A DNA stretch of 64,000 bases. Source: Desulfovibrio inopinatus DSM 10711. GTDB taxonomy: Bacteria > Desulfobacterota > Desulfovibrionia > Desulfovibrionales > Desulfovibrionaceae. Positions within the stretch are counted from its first letter, which is position 1, and every line of letters begins with the position of its first letter. This document shows positions 36,236 to 45,491 of the stretch, in pieces. The stretch spans positions 62,001-126,000 of the forward strand of contig NZ_AUBP01000002.1 in NCBI RefSeq assembly GCF_000429305.1, written 5' to 3'. The notes beneath the pieces were generated by a model. It made no database searches and was not told the DNA's origin. It worked only from the letters and a program-made list of their open reading frames with translations. A program made the position numbers and the translations under genes.

Positions 36236-38509
36236 ATGCTGACGCATACGCTCGGCTTCCCGCGAATTGGACGCCATCGTGAACTGAAGAAGGCTGTGGA
36301 GTCGTTTTGGAGAGGTGAGAGAACTGCTGCAGATCTCACAGCGACATGTAAAGAACTTCGCATAACGCACTGGAAAGAACAGCGTGATGCGGGGATTGAC
36401 ATCATCACCGTCGGTGACTTTTCTCTGTATGACAGTATGCTGGATACCGCCGCCATGGTCGGGTGCATTCCTGAACGGTATGGTTGGAATGGTGAATCGG
36501 TGGAGTTGGATACGTATTTTGCCATGGCTCGAGGAGAGAGTGAACGTGGCATGACCGCGATGGAAATGACCAAGTGGTTTGATACGAATTATCACTATAT
36601 TGTCCCGGAATTTACTCAAAATCAGATTTTCTCACTCTCTTGCGAAAAGCTTTTCCACGAAATTGAAGAAGCGCGGGTTGAGCACAAGCGCGTCAAAGCG
36701 GTTCTTCCTGGACCGTTTACCTTTCTTCGACTCGGCAAAGCCGTAGGCAGTCCTTTTGACACTATGTCGCTGCTTCCCGGGCTGCTCGACGTCTATTCCG
36801 AGATCATTCATCGTTTGAGTTCTGTCTGCGAGTGGATACAGCTCGATGAACCGGTGCTTGCCCTGAACCTTCCCCAGGAATTGGTTCCACAATTTCGTCA
36901 AGCCTACATGAACATCCTGCAGCAGGCACGTCCAGCCAAGGTGATGTTGTCCACCTATTTTGGTGCTATTTCCCATAATCGATCGTTTGTTTCGCAACTT
37001 GAAATTGATGCACTCCATCTGGATTGCGTACGAGCGCCTGAACAATTGGAATTCATGCTTCCCGAACTTGCCCCTCAAACGTGCCTTTCGCTTGGCGTTG
37101 TCGATGGGCGCAATATTTGGCGGGTTGATGCACAGAAAGCGATAACGCTTTGTGAGACTGCCGTGTCTGTTGTTGGACTGGATCGGGTTATGATTGCGCC
37201 ATCGTGCTCTTTGCTTCACACGCCGGTGGATCTGGATGAAGAAACGGCCTTACCTGCTGAAGTAAAAAATTGGATGGCTTTTGCACTGCAAAAATGCCGG
37301 GAAGTACGGATGATTGCCGATGCAGTACGCGGCCATGGCGATCCCGTGTTACTGAAGGAGAATGCCGACGCTTGGGAAGCTCGGAGAAATTCGACTTCCA
37401 TTCGAAACGATATTGTTCGTCAACGAGTGGAAAATATGACGCCTGATATGTTGTGTCGCCATACCCCTTACGACCAACGCCGGACCGTGCAGCGTGCACT
37501 CCATGGTTTGCCCTTGCTCCCGACGACAACCATCGGGTCTTTTCCGCAAACGACAGAGATTCGGGCGACGCGGAGCCAATGGAAGAAAGGAGCGCTTTCG
37601 GTTGAGGAATACACGGAGACAATGCGCGGCTTCATTAAAGATGTCGTTGAGAAGCAGGAAGAAATCGGCCTGGACGTGTTGGTTCACGGAGAGCCGGAGC
37701 GCAACGATATGGTCGAGTATTTCGGTGAGCAATTGGATGGATTTTGTTTTACCAAGAACGGCTGGGTGCAGAGTTACGGAAGTCGATGTGTGAAACCACC
37801 TGTTATCTTTGGTGATGTGAGCCGTCCTGCTCCCATGACCGTAGAATGGACACGATATGCTCGATCCCTGACACAAAAGCCCATGAAAGGGATGCTCACG
37901 GGGCCGGTGACGATACTTTGCTGGAGTTTTGTACGCGACGATCAGCCCAGAAGCATGACATGTACTCAGATTGCCTTTGCTATTCGGGATGAAGTGCATG
38001 ATTTAGAACGTTCGGGAGTTGATATCATTCAGATTGATGAGCCGGCTCTTCGTGAGGGGTTACCGCTTCGCGATGAGGACAAGGCGGAGTATCTGCGGTG
38101 GGCCGTGGATTGCTTCCGCCTTGCAGCCAATGGTGTGGACGATGGAACGCAGATCCACACCCACATGTGCTACGCAGAATTCAATGAAATTCTCGGTGCA
38201 ATTGTTGAGATGGATGCTGATGTTATCAGTATTGAAGCGAGCCGAAGTGGTATGGAGTTGCTCGAAGCGTTTCGCGAATTTCAATACCCCAATGAGATTG
38301 GTCCTGGAGTCTATGATATTCATAGTCCTCGTGTCCCTGGCGTTGCAGAAATGGAAGGCTTATTGCGACGCGCAATCGCTGTTATTCCTGTACAACGGCT
38401 TTGGGTAAATCCGGATTGCGGTTTGAAAACTCGAGGTTGGAGCGAGGCGCATGCTGCACTTAAGAATATGGTTGAGGCGGCACGAATTGTACGTGGCTCC
38501 ATGATTTAA
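36236..38509 (+). CDS. metE: Cobalamin-independent methionine synthase
   Basis: 757 residues from ATG 36236, with GAAGGAG upstream; the frame open from 36131 overlaps the terminator and is not used. Two homologous barrels are present, as in all MetE. The N-terminus MLTHTLGFPRIGRHRELK is diagnostic. The C-terminal zinc site is complete: His and Cys of IHTHMCYAEF, Glu of ISIEASRSGME and Cys of VNPDCGLKTRGW. It transfers methyl from 5-methyltetrahydrofolate to homocysteine without B12, under control of the upstream riboswitch. Confidence 0.97.
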   Translation: MLTHTLGFPRIGRHRELKKAVESFWRGERTAADLTATCKELRITHWKEQRDAGIDIITVGDFSLYDSMLDTAAMVGCIPERYGWNGESVELDTYFAMARGESERGMTAMEMTKWFDTNYHYIVPEFTQNQIFSLSCEKLFHEIEEARVEHKRVKAVLPGPFTFLRLGKAVGSPFDTMSLLPGLLDVYSEIIHRLSSVCEWIQLDEPVLALNLPQELVPQFRQAYMNILQQARPAKVMLSTYFGAISHNRSFVSQLEIDALHLDCVRAPEQLEFMLPELAPQTCLSLGVVDGRNIWRVDAQKAITLCETAVSVVGLDRVMIAPSCSLLHTPVDLDEETALPAEVKNWMAFALQKCREVRMIADAVRGHGDPVLLKENADAWEARRNSTSIRNDIVRQRVENMTPDMLCRHTPYDQRRTVQRALHGLPLLPTTTIGSFPQTTEIRATRSQWKKGALSVEEYTETMRGFIKDVVEKQEEIGLDVLVHGEPERNDMVEYFGEQLDGFCFTKNGWVQSYGSRCVKPPVIFGDVSRPAPMTVEWTRYARSLTQKPMKGMLTGPVTILCWSFVRDDQPRSMTCTQIAFAIRDEVHDLERSGVDIIQIDEPALREGLPLRDEDKAEYLRWAVDCFRLAANGVDDGTQIHTHMCYAEFNEILGAIVEMDADVISIEASRSGMELLEAFREFQYPNEIGPGVYDIHSPRVPGVAEMEGLLRRAIAVIPVQRLWVNPDCGLKTRGWSEAHAALKNMVEAARIVRGSMI

Positions 38510-38813
38510 GAGGAAGCATAGTGCCGTGAGCAACACAAGTTTTTGGCGTGTAACTTCGTTGTTATACGGTGTGTTGCTCACGGTTTTTCTGCATGACCAA
38601 GAATTCACATCGTGCTTTGACGAATAGTATAAAATGTATTGTCGTCTTGTATCTCCCTTCATGATGAGCTGGTAAATTCATATTCATTTCCCCTTCCAAG
38701 TATATTTTCATTGCAAAATGGATTTTTTTGAAAAATTCATGGTTTTCCTGATAGAAATTTCCTGCCATTTATCGGTATGACGTATTGAAAAAAATATTTC
38801 ATTCAGAGGTTGT
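38510..38813. other. Intergenic region after metE
   Basis: Contains the metE terminator at 38524-38588. The remainder is A+T-rich and probably carries the acyltransferase promoter. No gene seen. Confidence 0.5.
38524..38588 (+). terminator. metE terminator with nested hairpin
   Basis: CCGTGAGCAACAC pairs perfectly with GTGTTGCTCACGG over 13 bp and is followed by TTTTT. The 34-base loop can form an inner stem, GTGTAAC-TTCG-TTGTTATAC, capped by a stable TTCG tetraloop. Confidence 0.9.
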
Positions 38814-39806
38814 ATGAGTAAGCGCGTGATGTCTTTAGAGCTTGTGAAGCTTTTGGCTGCTCTGAGTGTCGTCGCAACACATGTCGGTCATTTCAGCGAG
38901 CTTCCTCCTGAATGGAGTGTGAATATTCGTTTGTTATTCCGCTGGGCTGTGCCGTTTTTTTTTATTGTTTCCGGATATTTTTTGCAAAGGAATGGAAGTG
39001 TTGTTGAGAGAGCACCAAAGTTCCTTGTGAGAATTCTTATACTGTTTGTTCTTGCTTCGTGTCTCTATGCACCGCTTGTTGTGTGGGACAGAGGTTGGGA
39101 TGGGCTCTCGCGAATACTTTCTATGAAAGTTTTGTATATTGGAACGTGGTTCCACCTGTGGTATCTTTCATCATTGATTATCGGTGTCGCCGTTATTTAT
39201 AGTGTGAAGCGCCTTGGATGGGACGATCTCTTTCTTCCTCTTTCCTGTATTATCCTCGTTGCATGTGTTTCTACTGATTTTTGTATGGTATGCCGTATTG
39301 ATACACCAATAACGTTTAATATGACGAAGTATCTTTTGTCGATTCCATTTCTCTATATCGGGATGGTTTTATCTCGATACGATGTGTATAGCATGAAATT
39401 ATACTATACTGTCCTCTTTGTTCTTGTTGGAATTGGATTTCAGTATGCCGAGGCATACTATGCTCTTCAACACTATTCTTCCGACGCGATACGGCATCAA
39501 TTTCTTGTTGTGACAATACCATTTGCTGTAGGCATGTTTCTATTTGGATTGAATGGATTCATACAGAAAGTATTGTTCTTTTCGATATCTCCACAATATT
39601 CTTTGCATATATATATTCTGCATCCGCTTTTTTTGTACTTCCTTGAAAAATATGTCCATTCAAGCATGTTTCTGTTCTTGGTAGCATTGCTTTTGCTCTT
39701 CCCAACAATTGCAGTTTATCGAGCGTGTACGGTGTTCATGCACCACATACTTATTCGTCAAGCTTCCCAAATGACGACGTCATCAAGTGCGCTTCCCCCG
39801 GTATAA
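38814..39806 (+). CDS. Acyltransferase-3 family membrane protein
   Basis: 330 residues, about ten hydrophobic helices. The N-terminal motif LELVKLLAALSVVATHVGHF with its conserved His and the following RWAVPFFFIVSGYFL are typical of the OafA/WecH acyltransferase-3 family, which moves acetyl or other acyl groups onto sugars or lipids at the inner membrane. The gene is A+T-rich and stands alone; the substrate is unknown, though surface glycan genes lie nearby. Confidence 0.88.
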   Translation: MSKRVMSLELVKLLAALSVVATHVGHFSELPPEWSVNIRLLFRWAVPFFFIVSGYFLQRNGSVVERAPKFLVRILILFVLASCLYAPLVVWDRGWDGLSRILSMKVLYIGTWFHLWYLSSLIIGVAVIYSVKRLGWDDLFLPLSCIILVACVSTDFCMVCRIDTPITFNMTKYLLSIPFLYIGMVLSRYDVYSMKLYYTVLFVLVGIGFQYAEAYYALQHYSSDAIRHQFLVVTIPFAVGMFLFGLNGFIQKVLFFSISPQYSLHIYILHPLFLYFLEKYVHSSMFLFLVALLLLFPTIAVYRACTVFMHHILIRQASQMTTSSSALPPV

Positions 39807-39842
39807 AATCGTTTGTATGTACTGCTGTCTGCATATTGCGGT

Positions 39843-39878
39843 CTTTCGAGCCCAAGGGAGTTCTCTTGAGCTCGAAAG
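39843..39878. terminator. Hairpin between convergent genes
   Basis: CTTTCGAG and CTCGAAAG enclose CCCAAG/CTTGAG-type pairing, giving a long imperfect stem between the acyltransferase gene and the minus-strand DUF2207 gene. No T-run is present, so its terminator role is inferred from position. Confidence 0.5.
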
Positions 39879-39918
39879 GCACGTTGATTCTTTTCCGTGT
39901 TGTTGACTGATAGTTCGC

Positions 39919-41823
39919 TTACCAGCCTCCACCACCGCCACCGCCTCCACCACCGCCGGAGAAGCCACCACCGCCGAATCCGGAGGACGAACCCGGAGCG
40001 ACGGACGATGCCATGACCGAGGACGTCAGGCCAGTGCTTAACGATGAGGAGAAGCCACCGATATCGGTTCCATGATGCCAGTATGGACCAACGTACCAGA
40101 TTGGAACGTAACTGGTCGGTTCAACACCAGCTTCGATCATGGCATTGTTGAATTTCTCACCCCAGGCTTGCTCAACGCCCAGCGCCAGCGCATAGGGGAG
40201 GAACTGCTCGAAAAGTTCAGGCGTAATTTTGGGTGGATAGAGGGTGGCAAGGCGTTCTTTTTCGCCAATGTCGAGGAACATCTTGAATCCTTCCAGTTGA
40301 TCCATGAACGTTCTCCCGAGCCCCGTCGGTGCTTTCAGGAGATGAAAGAAGGTAAGGTTGAGGAGAACAAGAGACGCCATGGACGCCGGTTCAAGCCACA
40401 AGATTCCCGTTGCCATTTCCATCATGAGTGCAATCACTGGGACGGCAAAACCGATGAGCATGAGTGGGAGTATGATAACAGTTAGCATTTTCTGGATAAT
40501 TTTTAATCCGGCAAAGCGTCGCAGCATGCTGACGGCAACTGTGCCGAAAACACACAGAAAAAACGCCATGATGAGAGTTGGCATAAGGCGTTCCATATCA
40601 CCAAAAATAAGTGCCAGGATGACAATCGCGAGGCTGAGACCGATCCCGACCGCAAACTGTGTGATATTGGTGACGAAGAACGCGTTTTCGAACTCTTTGA
40701 CCAGACTGCGTTGAAGATTTTTTCGGGCTTTTCGGATGGATTGATGATTGTCTTGCTTGAGTTCAATCGTATCAGAAAGAGAAAACAGCGCACGCATGAC
40801 CGCGGTTTCGCCCGGAGATAAAGTTGATTCGTTCGTATTCGTCCGGACCAAGCTGTAGGTCTTTTTGTCTTCTTGCACTATGCGTAGACATCCTTTCACG
40901 GCGGCATCAATGATGGCCGCACTATAACAGGTGTCATCGAATCCCATGCGCATGACGAAGCGCGCTGCTGCCGGAGAAATTCCCTTTGGTGGTGCAAAGA
41001 GTGGAACAATCGTACCAGCCCGAGGGTCGCGACCAACTCGCCACCAGATGAAGATGTAGTAGAGAAAGACAAGCAATACACCGCCAGCCAGAATATACAG
41101 GTCGGCGTTATCCCAAAACATCATGCGTGCTTCTTCGGCGGCATCAGGTTGGTGTACAACGCCTTTTTGCCAGGCGGCCACAATCGTCATGCCTTCACCC
41201 GGAGCGAGCGGTTCCGTCGTGGTGAAAACCGCTGTATGGGGCGACGTGGTATGATCTGTTAAATTCGACTCCCGCGAGCCTTGAGGACCGGTATATCCGG
41301 TGACATCAGAGATGTTGGCAGCTGGCGGGAGGGTGAGGGTGGCTTGTGCCTGTTTGATGGGAAAGCCCCAACCATTGCCGGTGACATTCCAATACAGTTC
41401 GTCATGATCGGCGAAGTAGCCGATTTGTCTGCCGGTCGTATACGTAATGACGTAGGTGTATGTGCCGGGCGAGAGGATGACGTCTTTCTGCCCGATGCGA
41501 ATACGTTTACCGTTGGACAGGTCCTGCACAACATACGGTTCCGGCTTGCCGTTGCAAGTAACGGATTCAACATGGAACGGCACCACGATACTTTGCCCTG
41601 AAGCGTTTGTGTATCGGGTGGGGAAGTCACGATAAATTCCCCGTTTAATTTTATTGCCCTCGGCAATAACCGTAATGGATTCGCGTACTTTGAGGCTGGC
41701 ATCGGTGTAGACCTGAATGTCGCTGTCAAAGCGGGTGATGACCTCGGCCGCCTGGGCCGTAGCGATCCAGGCGGAAAGAGCAAGAAACACGAGGAGGGCG
41801 AGGGGACGGAGTAGGCGTGGCAT
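39919..41823 (-). CDS. DUF2207 membrane protein with Gly-rich tail
   Basis: 634 residues. Sec signal (LLRPLALLVFLALSAWIATAQA), then an extracytoplasmic DUF2207 domain (about 27-230: VITRFDSDIQVYTDASLKVRESITV, RGIYRDFPTRY), a transmembrane helix (LYILAGGVLLVFLYYIFIWW), a cytosolic region and further helices near 390-500. The last 20 residues are almost all Gly with a final Trp, a feature repeated in many DUF2207 proteins. Function is not established. It is the second gene after lemA, a pairing common in bacteria and probably acting at the envelope. Confidence 0.93.
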   Translation of the reverse strand: MPRLLRPLALLVFLALSAWIATAQAAEVITRFDSDIQVYTDASLKVRESITVIAEGNKIKRGIYRDFPTRYTNASGQSIVVPFHVESVTCNGKPEPYVVQDLSNGKRIRIGQKDVILSPGTYTYVITYTTGRQIGYFADHDELYWNVTGNGWGFPIKQAQATLTLPPAANISDVTGYTGPQGSRESNLTDHTTSPHTAVFTTTEPLAPGEGMTIVAAWQKGVVHQPDAAEEARMMFWDNADLYILAGGVLLVFLYYIFIWWRVGRDPRAGTIVPLFAPPKGISPAAARFVMRMGFDDTCYSAAIIDAAVKGCLRIVQEDKKTYSLVRTNTNESTLSPGETAVMRALFSLSDTIELKQDNHQSIRKARKNLQRSLVKEFENAFFVTNITQFAVGIGLSLAIVILALIFGDMERLMPTLIMAFFLCVFGTVAVSMLRRFAGLKIIQKMLTVIILPLMLIGFAVPVIALMMEMATGILWLEPASMASLVLLNLTFFHLLKAPTGLGRTFMDQLEGFKMFLDIGEKERLATLYPPKITPELFEQFLPYALALGVEQAWGEKFNNAMIEAGVEPTSYVPIWYVGPYWHHGTDIGGFSSSLSTGLTSSVMASSVAPGSSSGFGGGGFSGGGGGGGGGGGW

Positions 41824-41846
41824 GGGTGTCTCCTTGCGTTGAATAA

Positions 41847-42404
41847 TCAGGAGAAGTTGACCGTCGGGGTTTGACGATCGCCTTTGTCTTCAAGTTCAAA
41901 GAATTCACGAGGAGCAAATCCGAGCGAACCGGCCACAAGCATGGCGGGAAATGATTGAATGGCGGTGTTGTAGTCGCGGACAGCGCCGTTGTAGAATCGT
42001 CGCGCCAACTGGATTTCGTTTTCAATAGCCGTGAGATCGGTTTGTAACTGCTGGAAGTTCTGGTTGGCTTTGAGGTCGGGATAGTTTTCGGCCACGGCAA
42101 ACAAATTGCCGATTGACCGGGTGAGCGCCGCTTCCAGCCCGGCTTTTTCTTTCATGCCAGTGGCTTGCATGCTTTGTGCACGTAGCATGGTGACATCCGT
42201 AAGAACGGATTTTTCATGCCCGGCATAGCCTTTCACCGTTTCCACAAGGTTCGGAATGAGATCGTGGCGTCGTTTGAGTTGGACATCGATGCCGCTTTCC
42301 GCTTCCGACGCGATATTTCGTTTGCGAACAAGTCCGTTGTAGAGCGACACGGCATAAATGACGCCAAGTACCACGAGTACAAGAACAATATAGAGGGCCG
42401 TCAT
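41847..42404 (-). CDS. lemA: LemA family protein
   Basis: 185 residues. One N-terminal membrane helix (ALYIVLVLVVLGVIYAVSLY) is followed by the helical LemA domain with the typical NxLVxKRN-like segment (NGLVRKRNIASEAESGIDVQLKRRHDLIPNLVETVKGYAGHE) and ENYPDLKANQNFQQLQTDLTAIENEIQLARRFYNGAVRDYN. LemA proteins are membrane-anchored and of uncertain function. It is transcribed with the DUF2207 gene 23 bases downstream. Confidence 0.95.
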   Translation of the reverse strand: MTALYIVLVLVVLGVIYAVSLYNGLVRKRNIASEAESGIDVQLKRRHDLIPNLVETVKGYAGHEKSVLTDVTMLRAQSMQATGMKEKAGLEAALTRSIGNLFAVAENYPDLKANQNFQQLQTDLTAIENEIQLARRFYNGAVRDYNTAIQSFPAMLVAGSLGFAPREFFELEDKGDRQTPTVNFS

Positions 42405-42574
42405 GGGAGTCTCCTTTGATGATTAGGTTCATAAAGAGAACATGACAAAATCATGAATGTCGAAAGGGCGCAAGCTGCCAAAAGAAAAAACGGTTGCTCT
42501 GCAGCGGCGTTATTTATAATACGCTGATTTTGAGGTCTTTTTTACATAGTGCGGAAAACACATGGAGCCCGGCC

Positions 42575-43063
42575 ATGCATGAGCAAATTCCTCTTGTGAC
42601 GATGTTGTCTCAGGACACCGATTATGTGGATTGGAAATCTGTTTGTGGTCGCATGCCATTAGATCGTTTCGTGGTCAGTTTGTTGCAATATCGACCGGTC
42701 TGGTTGCAATCAATGTATGCGTTTCGAGCAATTGTTGCAGGAATTCTTGGCATTCGGCTTCCGACGATGACCGGAACCTTTTCTCGGAGCCATGCTCCGA
42801 TGACACCTGGCGAACAGTTGGGACCATTTAGGGTCGTGGAGGCTGCGTACGATAGCTATTGGATCGGGAAAACCGAAGACAAGAATTTGATAGCGCACAT
42901 CGTGGTTGTTGCATCACAACAACAAACAGATACCCGCTTCGATGTGGGGACGTTTGTAACATTCTTGAGACCCACCGGCCGACTCTATTTCCAGATCGTG
43001 CGACCATTTCACCATCTTGTTCTCACCACGGCCATGGCCGCAGCCGTGCGAGTCGGCCGGTAG
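42575..43063 (+). CDS. DUF2867 family protein
   Basis: 162 residues from ATG 42575, which has GGAG eight bases upstream; the frame is open to 42494 but less plausible there. The C-terminal pattern TFVTFLRPTGRLYFQIVRPFHHLVLTTAMAAAV is typical of DUF2867, found alone or fused to sugar-nucleotide epimerase-like domains. No catalytic residues can be named. It is convergent with the M23 peptidase gene, only six bases apart. Confidence 0.8.
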   Translation: MHEQIPLVTMLSQDTDYVDWKSVCGRMPLDRFVVSLLQYRPVWLQSMYAFRAIVAGILGIRLPTMTGTFSRSHAPMTPGEQLGPFRVVEAAYDSYWIGKTEDKNLIAHIVVVASQQQTDTRFDVGTFVTFLRPTGRLYFQIVRPFHHLVLTTAMAAAVRVGR

Positions 43064-43069
43064 AAAATC

Positions 43070-44209
43070 TTATTTCATATCCATGACGGTCAAGTTGGGC
43101 ATCGCTGTCAGTACGGCAGGCATGGGCGTATGCGATGTCATCCCGAAACCCTGTTCATAGATATCGGGAACAGCGGTTCCCACTGCTGTATAGCGGTTCA
43201 ACGCAAAGGGCAGGCCTTCACAGGCAAGCGCATCGCATGCGTCGCAAAGATGAAAATGGAGATGCGGGGCATCCGAATTTCCTGAATTTCCCAAGCGCGC
43301 AAGGACATCGCCCACATCGACAGCTTGTCCGGTTTTGACGGTGATACTTCCCGGGATGAGGTGCCCGTACAGTGCGTATCGACCCTCGCCGAGATCAAGG
43401 ATGACGTGGTTTCCGGGAACGGAATCACGCGTTAACGCGTCATGAGGTGGAAATTCACCCGGCGTATTGTCGGGAACACCGTCGTAGATATGGCAGACTG
43501 TGGCTTTGGCAACGGAAAGCACAGGCGCGCCATAATATGGATAGCTTTCATTCTTTGATCGATTTCCTGTAAAAAGCCGGCCTTTGTTGTCATACTGGAC
43601 GAAATCCACGGCAAAGCGTTGCGCGAGATAGTTTTTCCCATCAATGAGAATCAGAGAACGACGGTGATAGGTATCGTTGGCAAAGGCGGCGGTGGCGACC
43701 CAATTCGGTCCGGTGAGGGGAGACGGGAGCGCTGCCGGTGCGGAAGCGGATAATTCGATGTTGGGGACGGAAATTGTTGCTTGGGTTCCGTCCTTGTCGG
43801 CAAAAACGAGTTGGTGGCCGAGTGCGGTGGGAACAGGTTCGTCCGATGAAAAAGAAAGCCAGAGAAAGATGACCGGACGCAGCAGAATGCCGCTGAATTG
43901 CTTGGCCCGTTCCGTGACTTTGCGGTCATCGGGAAGTTTGACCATCTCGTTTAACGTGGAACCATCATACGAAGCGACGGTTTTTCCGTCTTGGTTCGTC
44001 ACCGTGCAAGCCACAAGTTCAAGTCCGAGAGGCCGGGGATCGTTGAAGGCGACTTCATACGCCAAAACCGTTTTGCCGGACAACGGAAAGGGGACAGGAG
44101 CTTGTCGAACGATGGGTTGGATGTCGGTGAGAGAGGCAGCAAAAAGCTGGAATGGCATTGTCATCAGTATGGTGACGACACACAGGATGGAAACACGCAG
44201 ACGGCTCAT
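43070..44209 (-). CDS. Secreted M23-family metallopeptidase
   Basis: 379 residues from ATG 44209 (GAGGAG three bases upstream), with signal peptide VSILCVVTILMTMPFQLFAA. The C-terminal third is a peptidase M23 (lysostaphin/LytM) domain: NHVILDLGEGRYALYGHL, then GNSGNSDAPHLHFHL with the catalytic HxH. The first metal ligand is not obvious as the classic HxxxD but may be His in FPPHDALTRD. It should cut peptide cross-links in peptidoglycan. An earlier start at 44248 is unlikely. Confidence 0.88.
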   Translation of the reverse strand: MSRLRVSILCVVTILMTMPFQLFAASLTDIQPIVRQAPVPFPLSGKTVLAYEVAFNDPRPLGLELVACTVTNQDGKTVASYDGSTLNEMVKLPDDRKVTERAKQFSGILLRPVIFLWLSFSSDEPVPTALGHQLVFADKDGTQATISVPNIELSASAPAALPSPLTGPNWVATAAFANDTYHRRSLILIDGKNYLAQRFAVDFVQYDNKGRLFTGNRSKNESYPYYGAPVLSVAKATVCHIYDGVPDNTPGEFPPHDALTRDSVPGNHVILDLGEGRYALYGHLIPGSITVKTGQAVDVGDVLARLGNSGNSDAPHLHFHLCDACDALACEGLPFALNRYTAVGTAVPDIYEQGFGMTSHTPMPAVLTAMPNLTVMDMK

Positions 44210-44453
44210 GTTCTCCTCGCAGGGTTGCTGTTGTACAGATTCTTCCACGACAACATGGAATGTCGGGACAGGGCAGTTTTATCAGAATAAAGTATTGCAG
44301 AAATTTCGTCTACGTCCATGTATTTTTTCTTTGTGCAGGTTGTCTTTTCAAGAAAATGCAAGTTGGTGATTGTCGCAGAGCAGGAAATGCCGTAAGAAAC
44401 AGAGCTATCGCTTGAAGAAATAACGTGATGTTTATTTGAACAAGGAGAAAACC

Positions 44454-44972
44454 ATGAAACGATCCTTCTGCCTAGCGTTGTGTGCCTTGATGCTCATGAT
44501 GGCTTTTGGTGCGGGAACCGTGTTGGCGGCAACCGATGAAGCCAAGTCCGAAACAAAGTCTGAAATCAAAGCTATGCTTGATGCCCATGATAAGGCGATG
44601 GCTGAGAAAGACATCAATGCCGTTCTGAAATCGTTCTCCGATACCGATCCTGTGCTCATGGGAACCGGCCCCGGTGAACTGTGGGTAGGGAAAGAAGAAA
44701 TTAAAGATGCCTATAGCCACTTTTTTAAGGATTTTGACAAGGGCAAAACAAAACGCGAATGCCCATTTGTCATGGGGGGCACGAAAGAAGATATCGCTTG
44801 GGTTACGGCGGTATGCTCGTATACCGAACAACGGGGAAAGGACGAAACCGGCTTCATGCTCAATGTATCGGCTGTACTCGTGAAAGAGAAAACCGGCTGG
44901 AAGTTTCAGACATTTCATTTTTCCAATGTGGTCGGAGCAGACCAGATGACTGAAACGGCTCAGAAGGAGTAG
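44454..44972 (+). CDS. Secreted SnoaL/DUF4440-like protein (RiPP operon)
   Basis: 172 residues from ATG 44454 (AAGGAG upstream). A Sec signal (RSFCLALCALMLMMAFGAGTVLAA) precedes an NTF2/SnoaL-like fold: EIKAMLDAHDKAMAEKDINAVLKSFSD, then PVLMGTGPGELWVGKEEIKDAYSHFF and WVTAVCSYTEQRGKDETGFMLNVSAVLVKEKTGWKFQTFHFS. The gene ends three bases before the WxN-repeat precursor, so the two are surely co-translated. It may bind, carry or act on the exported product; no catalytic site can be named. Confidence 0.85.
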   Translation: MKRSFCLALCALMLMMAFGAGTVLAATDEAKSETKSEIKAMLDAHDKAMAEKDINAVLKSFSDTDPVLMGTGPGELWVGKEEIKDAYSHFFKDFDKGKTKRECPFVMGGTKEDIAWVTAVCSYTEQRGKDETGFMLNVSAVLVKEKTGWKFQTFHFSNVVGADQMTETAQKE

Positions 44973-44975
44973 TCC

Positions 44976-45392
44976 ATGCACAAGAAAGATGAAGAACATC
45001 TGGTGCAGGACATTGCTGCATCAGACGACATGGATACGATTTCTCCGGATTCTCCCGACCAGATATCCCGACGCTGCTTTTTGAAGCGTTTGGGACGTTG
45101 GTCTCAGGCGGCGGTGGCCGTTGCCGTTTTCGGCTCTGTTTTGGCTTTACCGGAGAAAAAGGCTGAAGCCGGTTGGATCAATCGACGCGGTCCCATGATG
45201 CCTGGTGGAGGCTGGGCAAACGTGGGTGGACACTGGGTGAACCTCGGTGGTCCCGGTTGGGTGAATGGCGGCGGTTGGGTGAACCGTGGCGGCGGTGGAT
45301 GGGTAAATCGTCGTGGCGGCTGGGGTGGCGGTTCCTGGGTGAACAACCGAGGATACGGTCGCGGCGGATCTTGGGTCAACCGACGCAGGTAA
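44976..45392 (+). CDS. Tat-type Gly-rich peptide with eight Trp-x-Asn repeats (RiPP precursor candidate)
   Basis: 138 residues; ribosome site AAGGAG lies in the tail of the gene before it. Residues 31-37 read SRRCFLK, a perfect twin-arginine motif, followed by a hydrophobic stretch and a likely cut after KAEA (65). Residues 66-138 are Gly/Arg-rich with Trp-x-Asn at Trp67, 80, 87, 95, 101, 109, 121 and 133; Trp116 alone lacks the Asn. Three-residue aromatic-x-x motifs of this kind are substrates of radical SAM enzymes that form cyclophane links (triceptides), and a radical SAM/SPASM gene follows. That the tryptophans are cross-linked to the asparagines is an inference. It resembles Gly-rich GrrA-type precursors in design, but with a Tat rather than Sec leader. 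Confidence 0.85.
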   Translation: MHKKDEEHLVQDIAASDDMDTISPDSPDQISRRCFLKRLGRWSQAAVAVAVFGSVLALPEKKAEAGWINRRGPMMPGGGWANVGGHWVNLGGPGWVNGGGWVNRGGGGWVNRRGGWGGGSWVNNRGYGRGGSWVNRRR

Positions 45393-45396
45393 CATG

Positions 45397-45436
45397 CAAT
45401 GGGCATCTCTTCTTTACCTCTATGAGATGCCCGTTG
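45397..45436 (+). other. Hairpin between precursor and maturase genes
   Basis: CAATGGGCATCTC pairs with GAGATGCCCGTTG over 13 bp with one G-T pair. It lacks a T-run, so it probably reduces readthrough or protects the precursor mRNA, letting precursor outnumber enzymes. Confidence 0.65.
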
Positions 45437-45491
45437 CGCTCTCTCACGAGGATGAGGGAGCCAAGTATTCGGTCACAACATAGAGTGAATT

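Noticed and set aside
45104-45406. Pro/Thr-rich minus-strand frames under the WxN precursor
   Set aside because: They are the complement of a Gly-rich repeat, which always yields such frames; the plus strand has the ribosome site and Tat signal.
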